A stretch of DNA of 64,000 nucleotides, taken from NCBI GenBank assembly GCA_935421135.1, contig OW285193.1, positions 17,780,099 to 17,844,098 of the forward strand. Direction: 5' to 3'. The translations under genes and the position numbers were made by a program. Below, piece after piece: positions 16,927-28,800 of this stretch; position 1 is the first letter of the stretch, and each line of letters begins with the position of its first letter. This DNA comes from Bugulina stolonifera. Lineage: Eukaryota; Bryozoa; Gymnolaemata; Cheilostomatida; Bugulidae. Under the pieces are notes generated by a model. The model made no database searches. It was given only the letters and a program-made list of their open reading frames with translations, and had not been told where the DNA came from.

Positions 16927-17904
16927 ACAAGGTCTCTTCTGCAGCGTTCATCCCCCATATGACCATGTTACCTACTCATAAGCCTACCTCAGTATATCAG
17001 CATGTAGCTATAACCAGGGGTACAACATTTACTAACAAGTTAAACAGTGTTATCAAACCCTTATCTATGCTGTAACATAACCAAATCAAATGCCCACAAT
17101 GGAGATAATGTTATAACAATAAAATAAAGGCACTATGTTATGATGTGTGTGCGTTAACAACAGCGAGCTTAGCCATGAGCCAGGCAATTATCACACATTG
17201 AATGTGCAATAGTGTTTACTTGCATAATAAAGGTTCACCCCATGATGTGCCAAGACATTGCTGGAGAGAGTGTAACCAGAGAGTGTAGCCAGAGAGGGTG
17301 TAGCCAGAAAGGGTGTAGCCAGAGAGGGTGTAGTCAAAGAGAGTGTAGCCAGATAGAGTGTAGTTGGAGAGAGTATAGCCAGAGAGGGTGTAGTTGTAAC
17401 GGTATTGTGAACAATCACAATGGTCATGTTGTGTGTAGAACCCAGGTTTTACAGTCAACCACCTGTGCTATTCCCAACAGATGTGTATTTTTGAGGTGTC
17501 CCAAAAGTAGCCTACCCGATTCCCAGATCATGTAATGTTAAATAATCTGGTTTGTGCTGTAGTAGTAGTAGTAGTGGATGTACTGATGATGTAGCAATGA
17601 CCATTATGTCCATGTGCTCATAATATTGTAACTCCATATATAATGATGTTATCTATCACCGTTTTGTTTGGTAGTTATCTCCACAGTCATGTAAGTATCA
17701 TCTGCCAGTGTATGTCACGAATCCAGAATCAGGAAATGTGATTCACCTTTTTTGATTAGAAATCTTACATGCAGTGTCAGTCACAGTAAGGATTAGGTGG
17801 GATTAGAGGAGATTAACATAGCATATTCTACTGGTAATATAGTTCTGTATATATAATAGGTGTCTAGCATGCAATGTCCATAGTTGACCCTCCAGGTACA
17901 GAGA
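16927..17904. other. Intergenic region between TRP-like gene and gene A, divergent promoters
   Basis: Start codons of the TRP-like gene (-) and gene A (+) face away from each other. The only structure seen is a 15-bp minisatellite near 17,265-17,395. No open frame here is convincing. Confidence 0.5.
17265..17395. repeat. 15-bp minisatellite
   Basis: About eight units of AGAGGGTGTAGCCAG with point variation. Open frames across it on both strands are products of the repeat. Confidence 0.85.
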
Positions 17905-20900
17905 ATGAAGATGGAGATATCACAGGTGGTGGTGGTAATTGCTCTAGCTCTCTCCTTCTATGCTACACAAGCTGCATACAGTAAGTCATAATGAATCGTC
18001 TGGTTCTTTTTAACAATTATCAATAAACTATATTCATGATGCTTCTGCGACGGGTTTTTAAAAAAATGAGAATTTTATTTTCATTTTGAACACAATTGAT
18101 GTAATAAACTCGAGTCATTTGACAAGTCCTCTGCATGTAAACCGGTACAACAGATCCAGTTTTTGTATAGAACATAGAAAATAGAATATTATAATTATTT
18201 TATTATATAAATAACCTGTTGCATGCATGCATTGCATTAGTTTATAATTATTACTGTTGAATTGAGAAAAAATACAATTAGATTATTTGGTATCTCCTTG
18301 TATAATATATTGTAAAATAATATAATATATTAATATTAGCAAGTTTAATAGCTAGATATTACAAGCGGCATATGCATTATGTTGAATTTTCCACATTTTG
18401 TATTTGATCGCAGCATGAGACATCAGACAGTATATTACTGTGTAGTATTATACTGCATGACATAACAATGAGTATTACTGTATTGCTCTATTACTGTATT
18501 ACTGTATTACTGTATTACTGTATTACTGTATAGTATTATACCATGCGGTATAAAAATGAATATTCCACTGTCTGTAATATAAATGTAGGTCCTCCGTTGA
18601 ACACTCCAAATGATTGTCCCATTCAGTGCGTGACAGCTCCATGTCCATGTGGGACGTATTGTGAAGACCTGTCCTGTCCAGTCAACTGTTCAGTCTGGAA
18701 GAGAAATGAGAGAAATTGTCACACATGTGAATGCGGTGAGTCATACATTAGTGTAAGCTGTAGGGGACACAAGGCTTGTGAGTTCCTTGTAAACCATAGT
18801 ATCAGAATAGTATCAGACTTGAGCTGCATACATATAGTGTGTTTAGGTTTCTCCATAATTATGTTAGAGTTAAAAGAGTGGCTGTACAGTATAGTACATG
18901 TATGTACAGCATGTATAGTTTTCACTGTGTGGATATAAAAATATGTTCTATGGTCCAGCTAGTGCGTTTTCTTGGTTGGACAGTGGATAAAATAAAAATT
19001 TTAACTGCACCAGTCCACATCAGGAGGTCACCAACAGCTATTACTACTAGATACTATGCATAAGTTTAATAGTGTTATGCATCAATTGTTTATAATAGAG
19101 GATCTCAAACTTTTCCAAGCATCTTCGCTGCAGATCCCATTTATATGATGTGTTTTTTAGCAAGGAATTTATTTTTGAGCAGTCAGAGACTTGTTTCAAA
19201 TCCATGAAAATATTAGTCCCTGACTGCTCAAAAATAAATTCCTTGCTAAAAATACATCACATATATATATATATATATATATATAAAATGGTTAAACCCC
19301 TTAAGATGCCATTTAATATTAATCTTATTAACCTTGAGGAGGTGCGTGATCACTAAATAGCAGTGTAAAAATATCCACAAAAATATCAGTTTTGTTTATT
19401 GTTTATCTGCTTTATCTTTCTTCAGACTGTCCACAAAGAAAATGCTGGCCATGTGCATATGGTTACGTCACAGATCAGTATGGGTGTCAAACCTGTCATT
19501 GTACTGGTGAGTAGCACACAGTGGCATAGCGTGGCTTAGAGATGCTAATCATTTCCTTGTTACTAATCTTCTTAGGTGTTGCAACACAGACTATAAGAGT
19601 ACCTGGATGTACCTCTTAATAGTATTAAAGATTTTTTGTTGTAGTCTAAATAAATATTAGGATTGCGACAACCTTGTAGCTTGTAGTAAATAAGAAGAAA
19701 CATGGAAGCACGCTGCTCTATGCCATCCTCTCACCATTATTCTGTACTGTGGTACATCTATATATTAGTGGATACTGTTTTATAGCATACATCTAGATGC
19801 AGTTAGTTTATTCCATGCCTGCGCATGTCTGACACCCACTCAGTGTCTGTATTCGGATCTTTCACACTCCTGACATCTCCTCTCTGGTAATAATTAAGTG
19901 ACTCACACTCAGACACATGGGTTCAATGTGTCTTGTTCTGTAGCTGAGAAAAAATAAAATAGTTATTGCTTTTATTTAATTATTTTAGAATGTCCTCTGG
20001 GAGACCAGCCATGTAATGCTGTCCGTTGTCCTAGTGGTACAGTACCTACAACTATAACTTCAGAAGTGGGCTGTCCAACATGTGAATGTGGTAAGTGGGC
20101 TACATGTATAACGGTGGTCTTATAAAACATTCGCAGCAAGAAGCATACAGTCTCTATGGAAGGTGGAATAAAGTACTTGAAGATGAATAAATCCTACTTA
20201 ATTCTGTATAGTTTATATTTTATAATTAGCTGATATTGTTACTCATTAGTGTGTAGTATTTTATGGGTGAAGAAGTAAACAATTAGCATAGTTTCCAACC
20301 TTGGCTAATATGGTGATTATGATGGGTTGTAACGACTATGGTGGGTTGTAAGGACTATGGTGGGTTGTAAGGACTATGGTGGGTTGTAAGGACTATGGTG
20401 GGTTGTAAGGACTATGATGAGTTGTGAGGACTATGGTGGGTTGTAAGGACTATGTTGTATAATGCAGTTCCAAGAGCCAAACCCGGAGTATGTCCTAAAC
20501 CCAAACCTGATCACATTGGCATATGTCTAGCTGAATGTAGTAATGATTCCAAATGTCCAGGAGAGCAGAAGTGCTGCGGTAACTGTCCAAAGAAATGTGT
20601 TGATCCAGGTAAGTACATCTAATACATTCATTATATACTTCTAGTTGTTGTAGCAAATATACAGCAATGAACAAAATGGTGGGGGCCCTCGTATGCAGTA
20701 GCAAAATTTTGAATACACTTTTAATTTTGCCATTTTATCATTTGTTGTCCATCAAAGAGTATAAATATATAATATCAATTGAATCCTCTCACTCTAAGGA
20801 ACCCATTTATGTTTATTTCAAATGATCCAGTTATCTAATCTCCATAAAGCTGCAATGCAATATTTACTTTGAGTCAAATTTTGTATGCATGACAAAATTC

Positions 20901-23345
20901 GCTGCCAAGGGATTAGTTTATGTCTAGACTACTAGTTTTTCTCTCCTAAAAATAGACTTCAAAAGATTTTAGACTTCACTCAGAGCATAAGACCTGCGAT
21001 TGTTGCATAATTTTTCACTTATCTGCAACTTTGTATAAACTAGTTCCAAGCAGTTAGCAGTTTCTCGAAATTGTCATGCTTCCAGACAAGACATAATGGT
21101 AACATGCGCATTATACCATCTACTGGCTATAATATCATCAGAAGGTGGAAGGAGGCTGGTGCTGTGAAACATCTTAAAGCTGAAAAAAGTAACTTTTTGG
21201 CGTGATCATATCAAGAAAGTGCGATTCTTCTAACTGCTTACAATCAATTTGTACAAGTATTGCAGATAAGTGAGCGAAAAGTTATGCAACAATTGAAGAC
21301 TTTATGCTCTGAGTAAAGTCTGAAATCTTTTGAAGGCCATTGTACGCAGAGCATGTAGTCTAAACATACAGTGTAAACTAATTCCTTAGCTGTGAGATTT
21401 GGCCATGTAGAGAAAATTTAACTCAGCATGAATACTGCATGGCAACTTTACTGGATATTAAATAACTCATTTGAAATAAACATAAATGGGTTCCTTAGAG
21501 TGAGAGGATTCAATTGATATTACATGTTTATACCCTTTGGTGGACATCAACTGATAAAATGGCAAAAATACAAGTACGTGTATATTCGAAATTTGGCTAT
21601 TGAATCAGATTGTTCCAACTATTTTGTCCATCACTGCATATGTAAACAATTTCATTGGAACTTTACATCATTTATGAAACATCCGTAAGCTACATTGTCA
21701 TATGCAGAGTTAGATATTCTTTCAGATAATTTTAACAGCCTGATATCAATCATAGAAATATGAAAACACGAAAACGATCCCAATAAACAGATAGCATGTA
21801 ACCACATGAACATGAACTTCAGTTGCAGAATGTCTTCCTAAAAGGTGTGACAGTGAGTGCCCTTACGGTTACAGCACCGATCTCTTTGGCTGCCAAACTT
21901 GTGACTGTCAAGGTGAGTTTTATCAACACGTCTCCACCTTCAGCTTTCTCTCACTCTACTTGTACAGAATAGACCAGAGTCAGCCAGTGTCATCTTACTA
22001 GCCTCAGTTCCAAAACCAAAGACCAACATGCTGGTTTTTAGTTGAATAACAATTTCTTGTGGGGCCACACAGTTAGATTCATATCTACTAATCGAATATA
22101 CATGTGCATGTGCGTTCTAGTCTGTGTAAAACTTCTTGTTTTAGAGTGTCCGCTTGGTGACCAGCCTTGTATAGCTGCAATCTGTCCTCAAGGTACTATT
22201 CCCACAACAAAGATCCCTGCAAATGGCTGCCCACAATGTGACTGTGGTAAGTTGTTTGTATTTTACATGTAGTATTTTATACTCTGTATCTAGTGTTACA
22301 GTGTATGTGAACTTCATTTCCCCATAAGGTGTACAATGAGTAGTACACTTTACACTGATGTCTAACGATCTGTGAATATAATATAACAATCAGGCTATGA
22401 ACATGTTCGGTATTGTTTAAATTTTTCAGAATTTTAAGTTTGTCCTGGAAGCTGTAAGTAACTTGGACTTCTCTACAAAAATGTTTACATTGTTGACTGT
22501 TTTACAGCGTAGATGCAATATCTGACAGGTTTCACAAGAAGTATTAGGTAGCTCCTTCTACCTGTCATTACTTTACATGCCATCACAAAAACTAAATAGA
22601 AAATGATCATCGTTGATATAATGATGTATGATTGGAAGTTATCCTCTCTCAATTTATCCCCTCATTTTGCAAGGAGCAAAAGAGGAGGGAAACTAATAAT
22701 AATCAAAAGGTTATGGAGTGCTTGTGTCTAAAAGATACCTCCTCATCTCCTATAGAAATGGCACATATTATGTAAATATATATATGTGTTACAATGTAAA
22801 TAGTGTCATTTACAAGTACAATGTACATTACATTGTCTACACATAATAATACTGTAGAACAGGGAAGTAGTACTTGCACAGTATACATGTTAGTGTACAT
22901 ACACTGAACGTATACATAATGTAGTACGTTTGAGTATGCATGTACAAGTACAATGTATGTGCATACTTTGATATGCGGCAATTCATAGCATCTTGTATTA
23001 AGGAATGATATACTCTATTCTGTTACAGTTCCCAAAACAAAACCAGGTGCTTGCCCTAAACCAAAGCAAAGGTGGGTATTTAGCTGCTCTGAAGGCTGTT
23101 CACAAGACTCTGACTGTTCTGGAAAACAGAAATGTTGTGGTGGCTGTCCTAGAGAATGCGTTGATCCTGTGAACAAAGCTAAACCAGGCAGATGTCCTAG
23201 ACTCAGAAGAAATCCATTGAAAGGTTGCACTGCAGAGCCACAGTGCGAGGATGATAGCTCATGCCCTGGGAAGTTGAAGTGTTGTGGTGGTTGTCCACGT
23301 AAATGTCGGCGTGCAAGGAAGAGGAGGGGCCACAGAGCTGGGTGA
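17905..23345 (+). CDS. Gene A: secreted antistasin/WAP multi-domain protein
   Basis: Eight exons: 17905-17980, 18589-18735, 19426-19506, 19989-20090, 20468-20608, 21829-21912, 22145-22246, 23029-23345, giving 349 aa in frame. Exon 1 is a signal peptide (VVVVIALALSFYATQA). The N-terminal cysteine module starts PPLNTPNDCP and ends CHTCECG. Then follow antistasin-like modules (GCQTCHC; GCPTCECG), a WAP four-disulfide core (CPGEQKCCGNCPKKC), two more antistasin-like modules, and a last exon with two WAP domains ([12 protein letters not shown] and KLKCCGGCPRKC) plus a basic tail. Antistasin and WAP domains are families of secreted serine-protease inhibitors, so inhibition of proteases outside the cell is likely but not shown. 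All introns are phase 1. The stop TGA at 23343 overlaps a good donor (GG|GTGAGT), so a spliced extension is possible. Confidence 0.85.
18466..18540. repeat. Short tandem repeat (TATTACTG)n
   Basis: Irregular 8-bp units of TATTACTG in intron 1 of gene A. Confidence 0.7.
19148..19284. mobile_element. Short hairpin MITE plus (TA)n
   Basis: Near-perfect arms of about 40 bp (GCAAGGAATTTATTTTTGAG at 19160 and its reverse at about 19,228-19,247) enclose a short loop. A TA microsatellite follows at 19,261-19,284. The arm sequence AGCAGTC..AGACTTGTTTCA is shared with the larger element at 40,873, so both belong to one family. Confidence 0.75.
20333..20457. repeat. 19-bp minisatellite
   Basis: About six units of GTAAGGACTATGGTGGGTT immediately upstream of the WAP exon of gene A, inside the intron. 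Confidence 0.85.
20660..21638. mobile_element. Degenerate Tc1/mariner-like element
   Basis: The left end TACAGCAATGAACAAAATGG and right end reversed TGCAGTGATGGACAAAATAG match the usual Tc1/mariner terminus style (CAGTGATGGACAAAAT). TA is present on both outer sides. The arms stay inverted-repeat over several hundred bases. The interior keeps a fragment reading STGYNIIRRWKEAGAV on the + strand near 21,120-21,170, like the helix-turn-helix part of Tc1-type transposases, with no intact transposase. It sits in intron 5 of gene A. Confidence 0.75.
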
Positions 23346-25847
23346 GTAAATGCAGATGTACTTTAGCTTTGGTAGCCTGAGTTCCATGTGTTGGTAATAG
23401 CAACAGTTGAATGATGAGTTTGAATTTCTTATCATCCCTCAGTTTGTAGAACTAACGAGGGATGAAGTCATGAGGTATAATTGCCCTAGTTATAATTGAT
23501 ACTATATATTAGTAATAGATGTACTAAGTCTAGATTTATTATTTACAGTGTTTTTGTGTAATTTGGTAGTTGTCTTTTCTCAACAATTTTAAAACAGTGG
23601 GAAAGGATAACTTCTCATTATAATCACTTATATCCTGTGGCCCAGTGAGGTTATGCATTACTTCAGCTGCTAAAAAGTTGTAATGTAGCCTGCAATTGAG
23701 GCTGCATCGAAGTAAAACATTAATATTAGGGTATATTAGAGTATCAAATTATATATTCAAAACTATACACTATGCACTACTGGTATATGTAGTGTGTAAT
23801 ATCATTTCATACTTTTTAGTATAAAACATTACAATCGAATAATCATTTATCAATCAATTGATTTGAGTTGATTTCCATCATTTATTAAGCAACTAAAAAT
23901 AAACTTCAAATAGTAAGGAGGGCTCCATATGCGCAATAGCATGGCGAATCGAGGTGCAGAGACCAGCTGGTAGGCGTGGGGAGGTGTTGTCTAATAGGGA
24001 AGAATTGGGGAAAAAATTATTGTGATTTAGTAAAAAAGACCCGAATGAGGCAGAGACTTCTTCAGAGCAAACAGTAGGCGTATTTGTGGGTTGGCGGATA
24101 TCAACTGGTAATGGATTTTGCATACCACTTCAGGAAGATCGCCAGAGGAGTAGTGAATATCAATGAGATGAGGTGCTCATACATGTAACACGTACTTCCT
24201 ATCATAGTAATCATTAAATACATTGGTATGTTGTAGATGTAAAAGAGGGCGTGGCTGTAATCATCAAAGTGGAACAAAGCAAGAATAAGAAGAGAAGACA
24301 ACTTTGAAATTGTTCTCAGCATGGTATCAGCCGAGTATTTCAAATTTCAAAGTTTGAAGTGTTGCTTCGTCATATTCATTGCATAGTGCTGTAGAAGTAA
24401 TATAAGCACATACGATACTGATGAGGAATTTGTGAGTGTTCTCACTCATTTTGTGGGAGGACAACTTCCTATTGCAATTAATGTGACATAGAACTGTTAT
24501 ATTGATACACACTCTAACTCATGCCATTTCCTTATCCTGACTTAGTGTACATGCATGTGTGCCTATAGAATGAAATCTATAATATTATAATTGTATTTTA
24601 TTTATTGCTATATAATTACATGTATGTTATGTAACTAAACAATTAGAAATTGAGAAGTTATGACAATATAAAGGTACATTATATCACAAATGTAATGATT
24701 TACATACATGTAGATATTAAGCATAGTTAAATGTGTGACCCAAGCAATTGCTGCAATTTAAATATCCAATGTTGTTTACATACAATTGACTGTCAACTCA
24801 CATGCAATATGTACATATGTACACTGTACATGTACATGTATGAAGAGGTAATATACAGTGTATTAGAATAGGTTGAACCATGGAAACCCACTGGTTATGG
24901 TTTGATAGGTAAATAGATTTATACCCAGGAAATCAAACAGTATGATTTGTTACAAAATAATAGCATTTCAAAGAGCAGCAACTGTAGTTATTAAAATTTG
25001 ATATCCTGGTCAATATCAGAATACAGGTCAATGTCTCACTACCCTTATAGCTGGTCTCTAGAAAAAGTACAATTCTATTCCTCAGCAATATTGGATCCAT
25101 CTCTTATTTGCTGCTTCATGGTGTGCAGAATTCCACATGCACCACCTCACACTCACTTCACTAAGGACGCCATGTTCAAAGTTACATACATACTGTAATT
25201 AGGGATCTTTACTGAAAGGCAGAGAGCATCACTCTGGTAATCTATGAGATGGAGAAAACAAACAGCTTCAGTGATGCTGTCAGTTTGTCAATTTTGTTGC
25301 TATCTTATAGGAGATTAACATAATCAGATAAAATGTCACAACAATGGTGATTATAAAGTATAGTTCATTGCGTTACAAGTACATGTAGTATACTCTTGTA
25401 ATTGGCCACGGGAATATGGCTCAACACTTAGCAATAGTATCATGTAGAACAGGGCCAATCAGTAGTGAATCTCAGCGAATGTATCACCATTCAGGCGTTA
25501 GCAAATACAAGGGAGTTCATATAGTATTCACAGTAAGTAAGTAGGCTGATAAGTGTTTACAATTTACATACAGGGAGGAGCTGCTCAACATGTACGTAAG
25601 CATGCTGATTGAATATATTGCATAAACTATTGTATTTATATTATATATACAGCATATATTTACTTTAGTAAAGAGGAACAGACCTTCAGCAGCATGTACT
25701 AAGTATAATCTAGGTACATTGTATATAAGATAAGTAGATTTACGTAAAGAGTATTTGCACAACAAGGACTAACAGTAATAATTATGTATATCAATTATAT
25801 TCCACACTGCAAAGGCTTCAGTGAAGGGAGTCTGATGTTCTGTTAAA
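23346..25847. other. Intergenic between gene A and gene B
   Basis: 2.5 kb, AT-rich. Copies of the dispersed GAGAGGAYAACT-like box lie near 23,604, 24,291 and 24,455. A stretch at 23,893-24,512 (-) is listed separately as a possible broken gene. A TATATAAG-like box at about 25,721-25,730 could be the gene B promoter. Nothing else was recognised. Confidence 0.45.
23893..24512 (-). pseudogene. Possible frame-broken membrane protein remnant
   Basis: Three overlapping minus-strand open frames follow one another (about 24,512-24,327, 24,343-24,101, 24,123-23,893). The middle one is rich in hydrophobic and aromatic residues (MYLMITMIGSTCYMYEHLIS). The end-to-end arrangement with frame changes could mean a decayed coding region, but AT-rich chance openness is an equal explanation. 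No family was recognised. Confidence 0.2.
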
Positions 25848-28800
25848 ATGGATAATTTGATTATACTCTTTGTGGTAATCTCTACTTTCTCAGGCCTTCA
25901 TAGCTTGTCAAGTAAGTTTGAGTTTTAACTATAGCTAGAAAAAGTTCTTCATCAGCTAATTTATAGAGCTTTGATATCCTTTATGTTAATTAGAGAATTT
26001 TAACACAATTATGTTGAACTTTATTATGCTGAATGTTTTATTTTTATTCTAATTTTTACAATATAGTTCCAACAACAACAATTCCATCAACCACATATCC
26101 AACAACGGTTCCATCAACCACATATCCAACAACGGTTCCATCAACCACATATCCAACAACGGTTCCATCAACCACATATCCAACAACGGTTCCATCAACC
26201 ACATATCCAACAACGGTTCCATCAACCACATATCCAACAACAATTCCATCAACCACTTATCCAACTACGGTTCCATCAACCACATATCCAACTACGGTTC
26301 CATCAACCACATATCCAACTACAACGACTACTGGTTGCCCTCAGGTCACATGCTCACCATGTCCTAATGGTCCATCTCTAATTAGAGATAAAAATGGCTG
26401 TGAAACCTGTGGCTGTGGTGAGATTTCTTATACATGTAGATACAGTGCATGAATACAGTAGTGATACAATATAATATAGTCTGTTTGGTCTGCTTTGTGT
26501 AATATGTGTCTGGGTGCTGAGTAATGGAATGAATTATTGTAGAGTACAAAAACATCTTTTCTAGAAAATTCTGATGTAGTAAATATGCATGTACTATGCC
26601 ATGGTATTCAATTAAAACACTAGTGTGTATAGTGTATGCTTGTATGTTGAATTTTAATACGCATGTAATTATGTTGAGCTTCATTACGTTGAATGTTTTT
26701 TATTTTATTCTAATATAGCTCCAACGACCCCAACGACAATCAAATCAACCACATATCCAACTACAACAACTACTGGTTGGCCAGTGAGCAGGTGCCCTCA
26801 AATCACATGCTCACCATGCCCTAATGGTCCATCTCTTAGAGATGAAAACGGCTGTGAAACCTGTGGCTGTGGTAAGATTTCTTATACATATAAGTGCATG
26901 AACACAGTCATACAACATAATATTATAGTGTGCCTGGCCTGCTTTGTGTAATACTTGTACAAGTACTGAGTGATTGGATAAATTATTGTACAAAACAATA
27001 ATATCAGCAGTCGTGAATACGTATTCACTCACCGAAGTTCATGAAGATAATAAGGGTTGTAGTTTTCTCCAAGTTCTCTTGGCTTCCAACCGGAAATCCT
27101 CTGTCCTTAGCCAATCAGTACTTTAATGTAGTCTCTTATGAGATGTGTAGGATAGTCGTAATGACTATATAACACAGAATATTCTGTTAGATCGCTATGT
27201 TAAAAAAATGTAGTAAATATGGTATGTTACGGTGCTCAATTAAAACACTAGTACATGTATATGCTTGTATGTTGAATTTTAATATGTTTTCTAATGTTTT
27301 TTATTTTATTCTAATATAGCTCCAACGACCCCAACGACAATTCCAGCAACATATCCAACAACGATTCCAACAACCACACATCCCACAACAACGACTACTG
27401 GTTGGCCAGTGAACAGGTGCCCTCAGATCACATGCTCACCATGCCCTAATGGTCCATCTATTAGAGATGAACATGGCTGTGAAACCTGTGGCTGTGGTGA
27501 GATTTCTTATGAATACAAGTGCATGAATACAGTGATACCATGCAATATAGTCTGTCTGGTGCATTTTGTGTAATATGTGTATGAGTACCACCTAGATATG
27601 ATAATATCTATGGTGAGTGCTGTGCAATTGGATAAATTATTGTACAAAAGAAAAATATTTTTTCCAAAGCATTCAGATGATGATGTTAGATAGTAATTTC
27701 AAAAAATGTAGTAAACATGCTACATCATGGTATTACATTAAAGCATTTGTGTATAGTGTATGTATGTAAAGCATGTTTCAACATTCTGATTTAATATATT
27801 GATCAGGACATTATGAGTGCAAGTAATATTGAATTACTTCTAGACAGTTCAACTTTTTCACCAATAAACTTTTTCCTAATGAATTTTTCAAGTTGACCAA
27901 AATATTGTGTTACTTCCTGTCGTTGACGTTCTGTGTCCATCACACTTACCTCAAAACTCAACATATATTTAACCTCACATTATGTGTTAGATAAATGTAT
28001 AATAGATATCAATGCCTGTCATCTAGGTCCAGCCCGGCCAACTACAACAGCTAGTTTAGTTTCAACAACTGTTGGTAGACCCGGAAACTGCCCAACAGAA
28101 GCACCAGGTATAATCGGTGCTTGTGTAGTACTGTGCAGCTCTGATGATGATTGTGAAAAAGATGAGAAATGCTGTGGGAACTGTCCAAAAAAGTGCACCA
28201 AGACGATGCCACCACATGCAGAGATTGGTACAGTATAAGTTCAGAAACTTGTTTTCTGTATAATTTACTCTGCAATTTATTTGTACTGAGGGCCTGTCTA
28301 AAAAGAGATAACTTTAGATTTTGTGTTCAATATGATGCACATTATTTATTATTATTCCAATACGACCACTGAATGACATATAAAATAATGCCATTATATA
28401 TGTAAGTATATGCATGTACAACTGTATGGAAAATAGTGCCACAACTATTAATACCTCATCAGACTACAGCTTTTAACCAAGCAATAGCTGCCAGCAAGCT
28501 ACCACAATTATAGCCGACCAAGTTTTGGTTACCTTTATGAAATTTATACTATATGCAAGTACACTCCAGTAAGCAGTGAGGGTCAAAACCTTTATACCAC
28601 TACGAGGGCCACATGTAGCATGCTTTACCATGGACCCGTGTAGCCAGCTACTTCGGTAATATTATAAAACATGAATCATCTGGCTTGTTATGTCTTGTAG
28701 AGTGCCCAATGTTAAAATGCGTACCATGTCCCAAAGGATTGTACGAGATTAAAGATGGCTGCCAAACATGTGATTGTGGTAAGATTATTTATACAGTAAA

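Noticed and set aside
26049..26264. Antisense open frames over the Thr/Pro repeat of gene B
   Set aside because: They are reading-frame artefacts of the 27-bp tandem repeat.
28221..28243. Stop after the WAP exon as the natural end of gene B
   Set aside because: A phase-1 donor (G|GTACAG) before it links in frame to another antistasin exon and the double-WAP last exon. A short isoform by intron retention remains possible.
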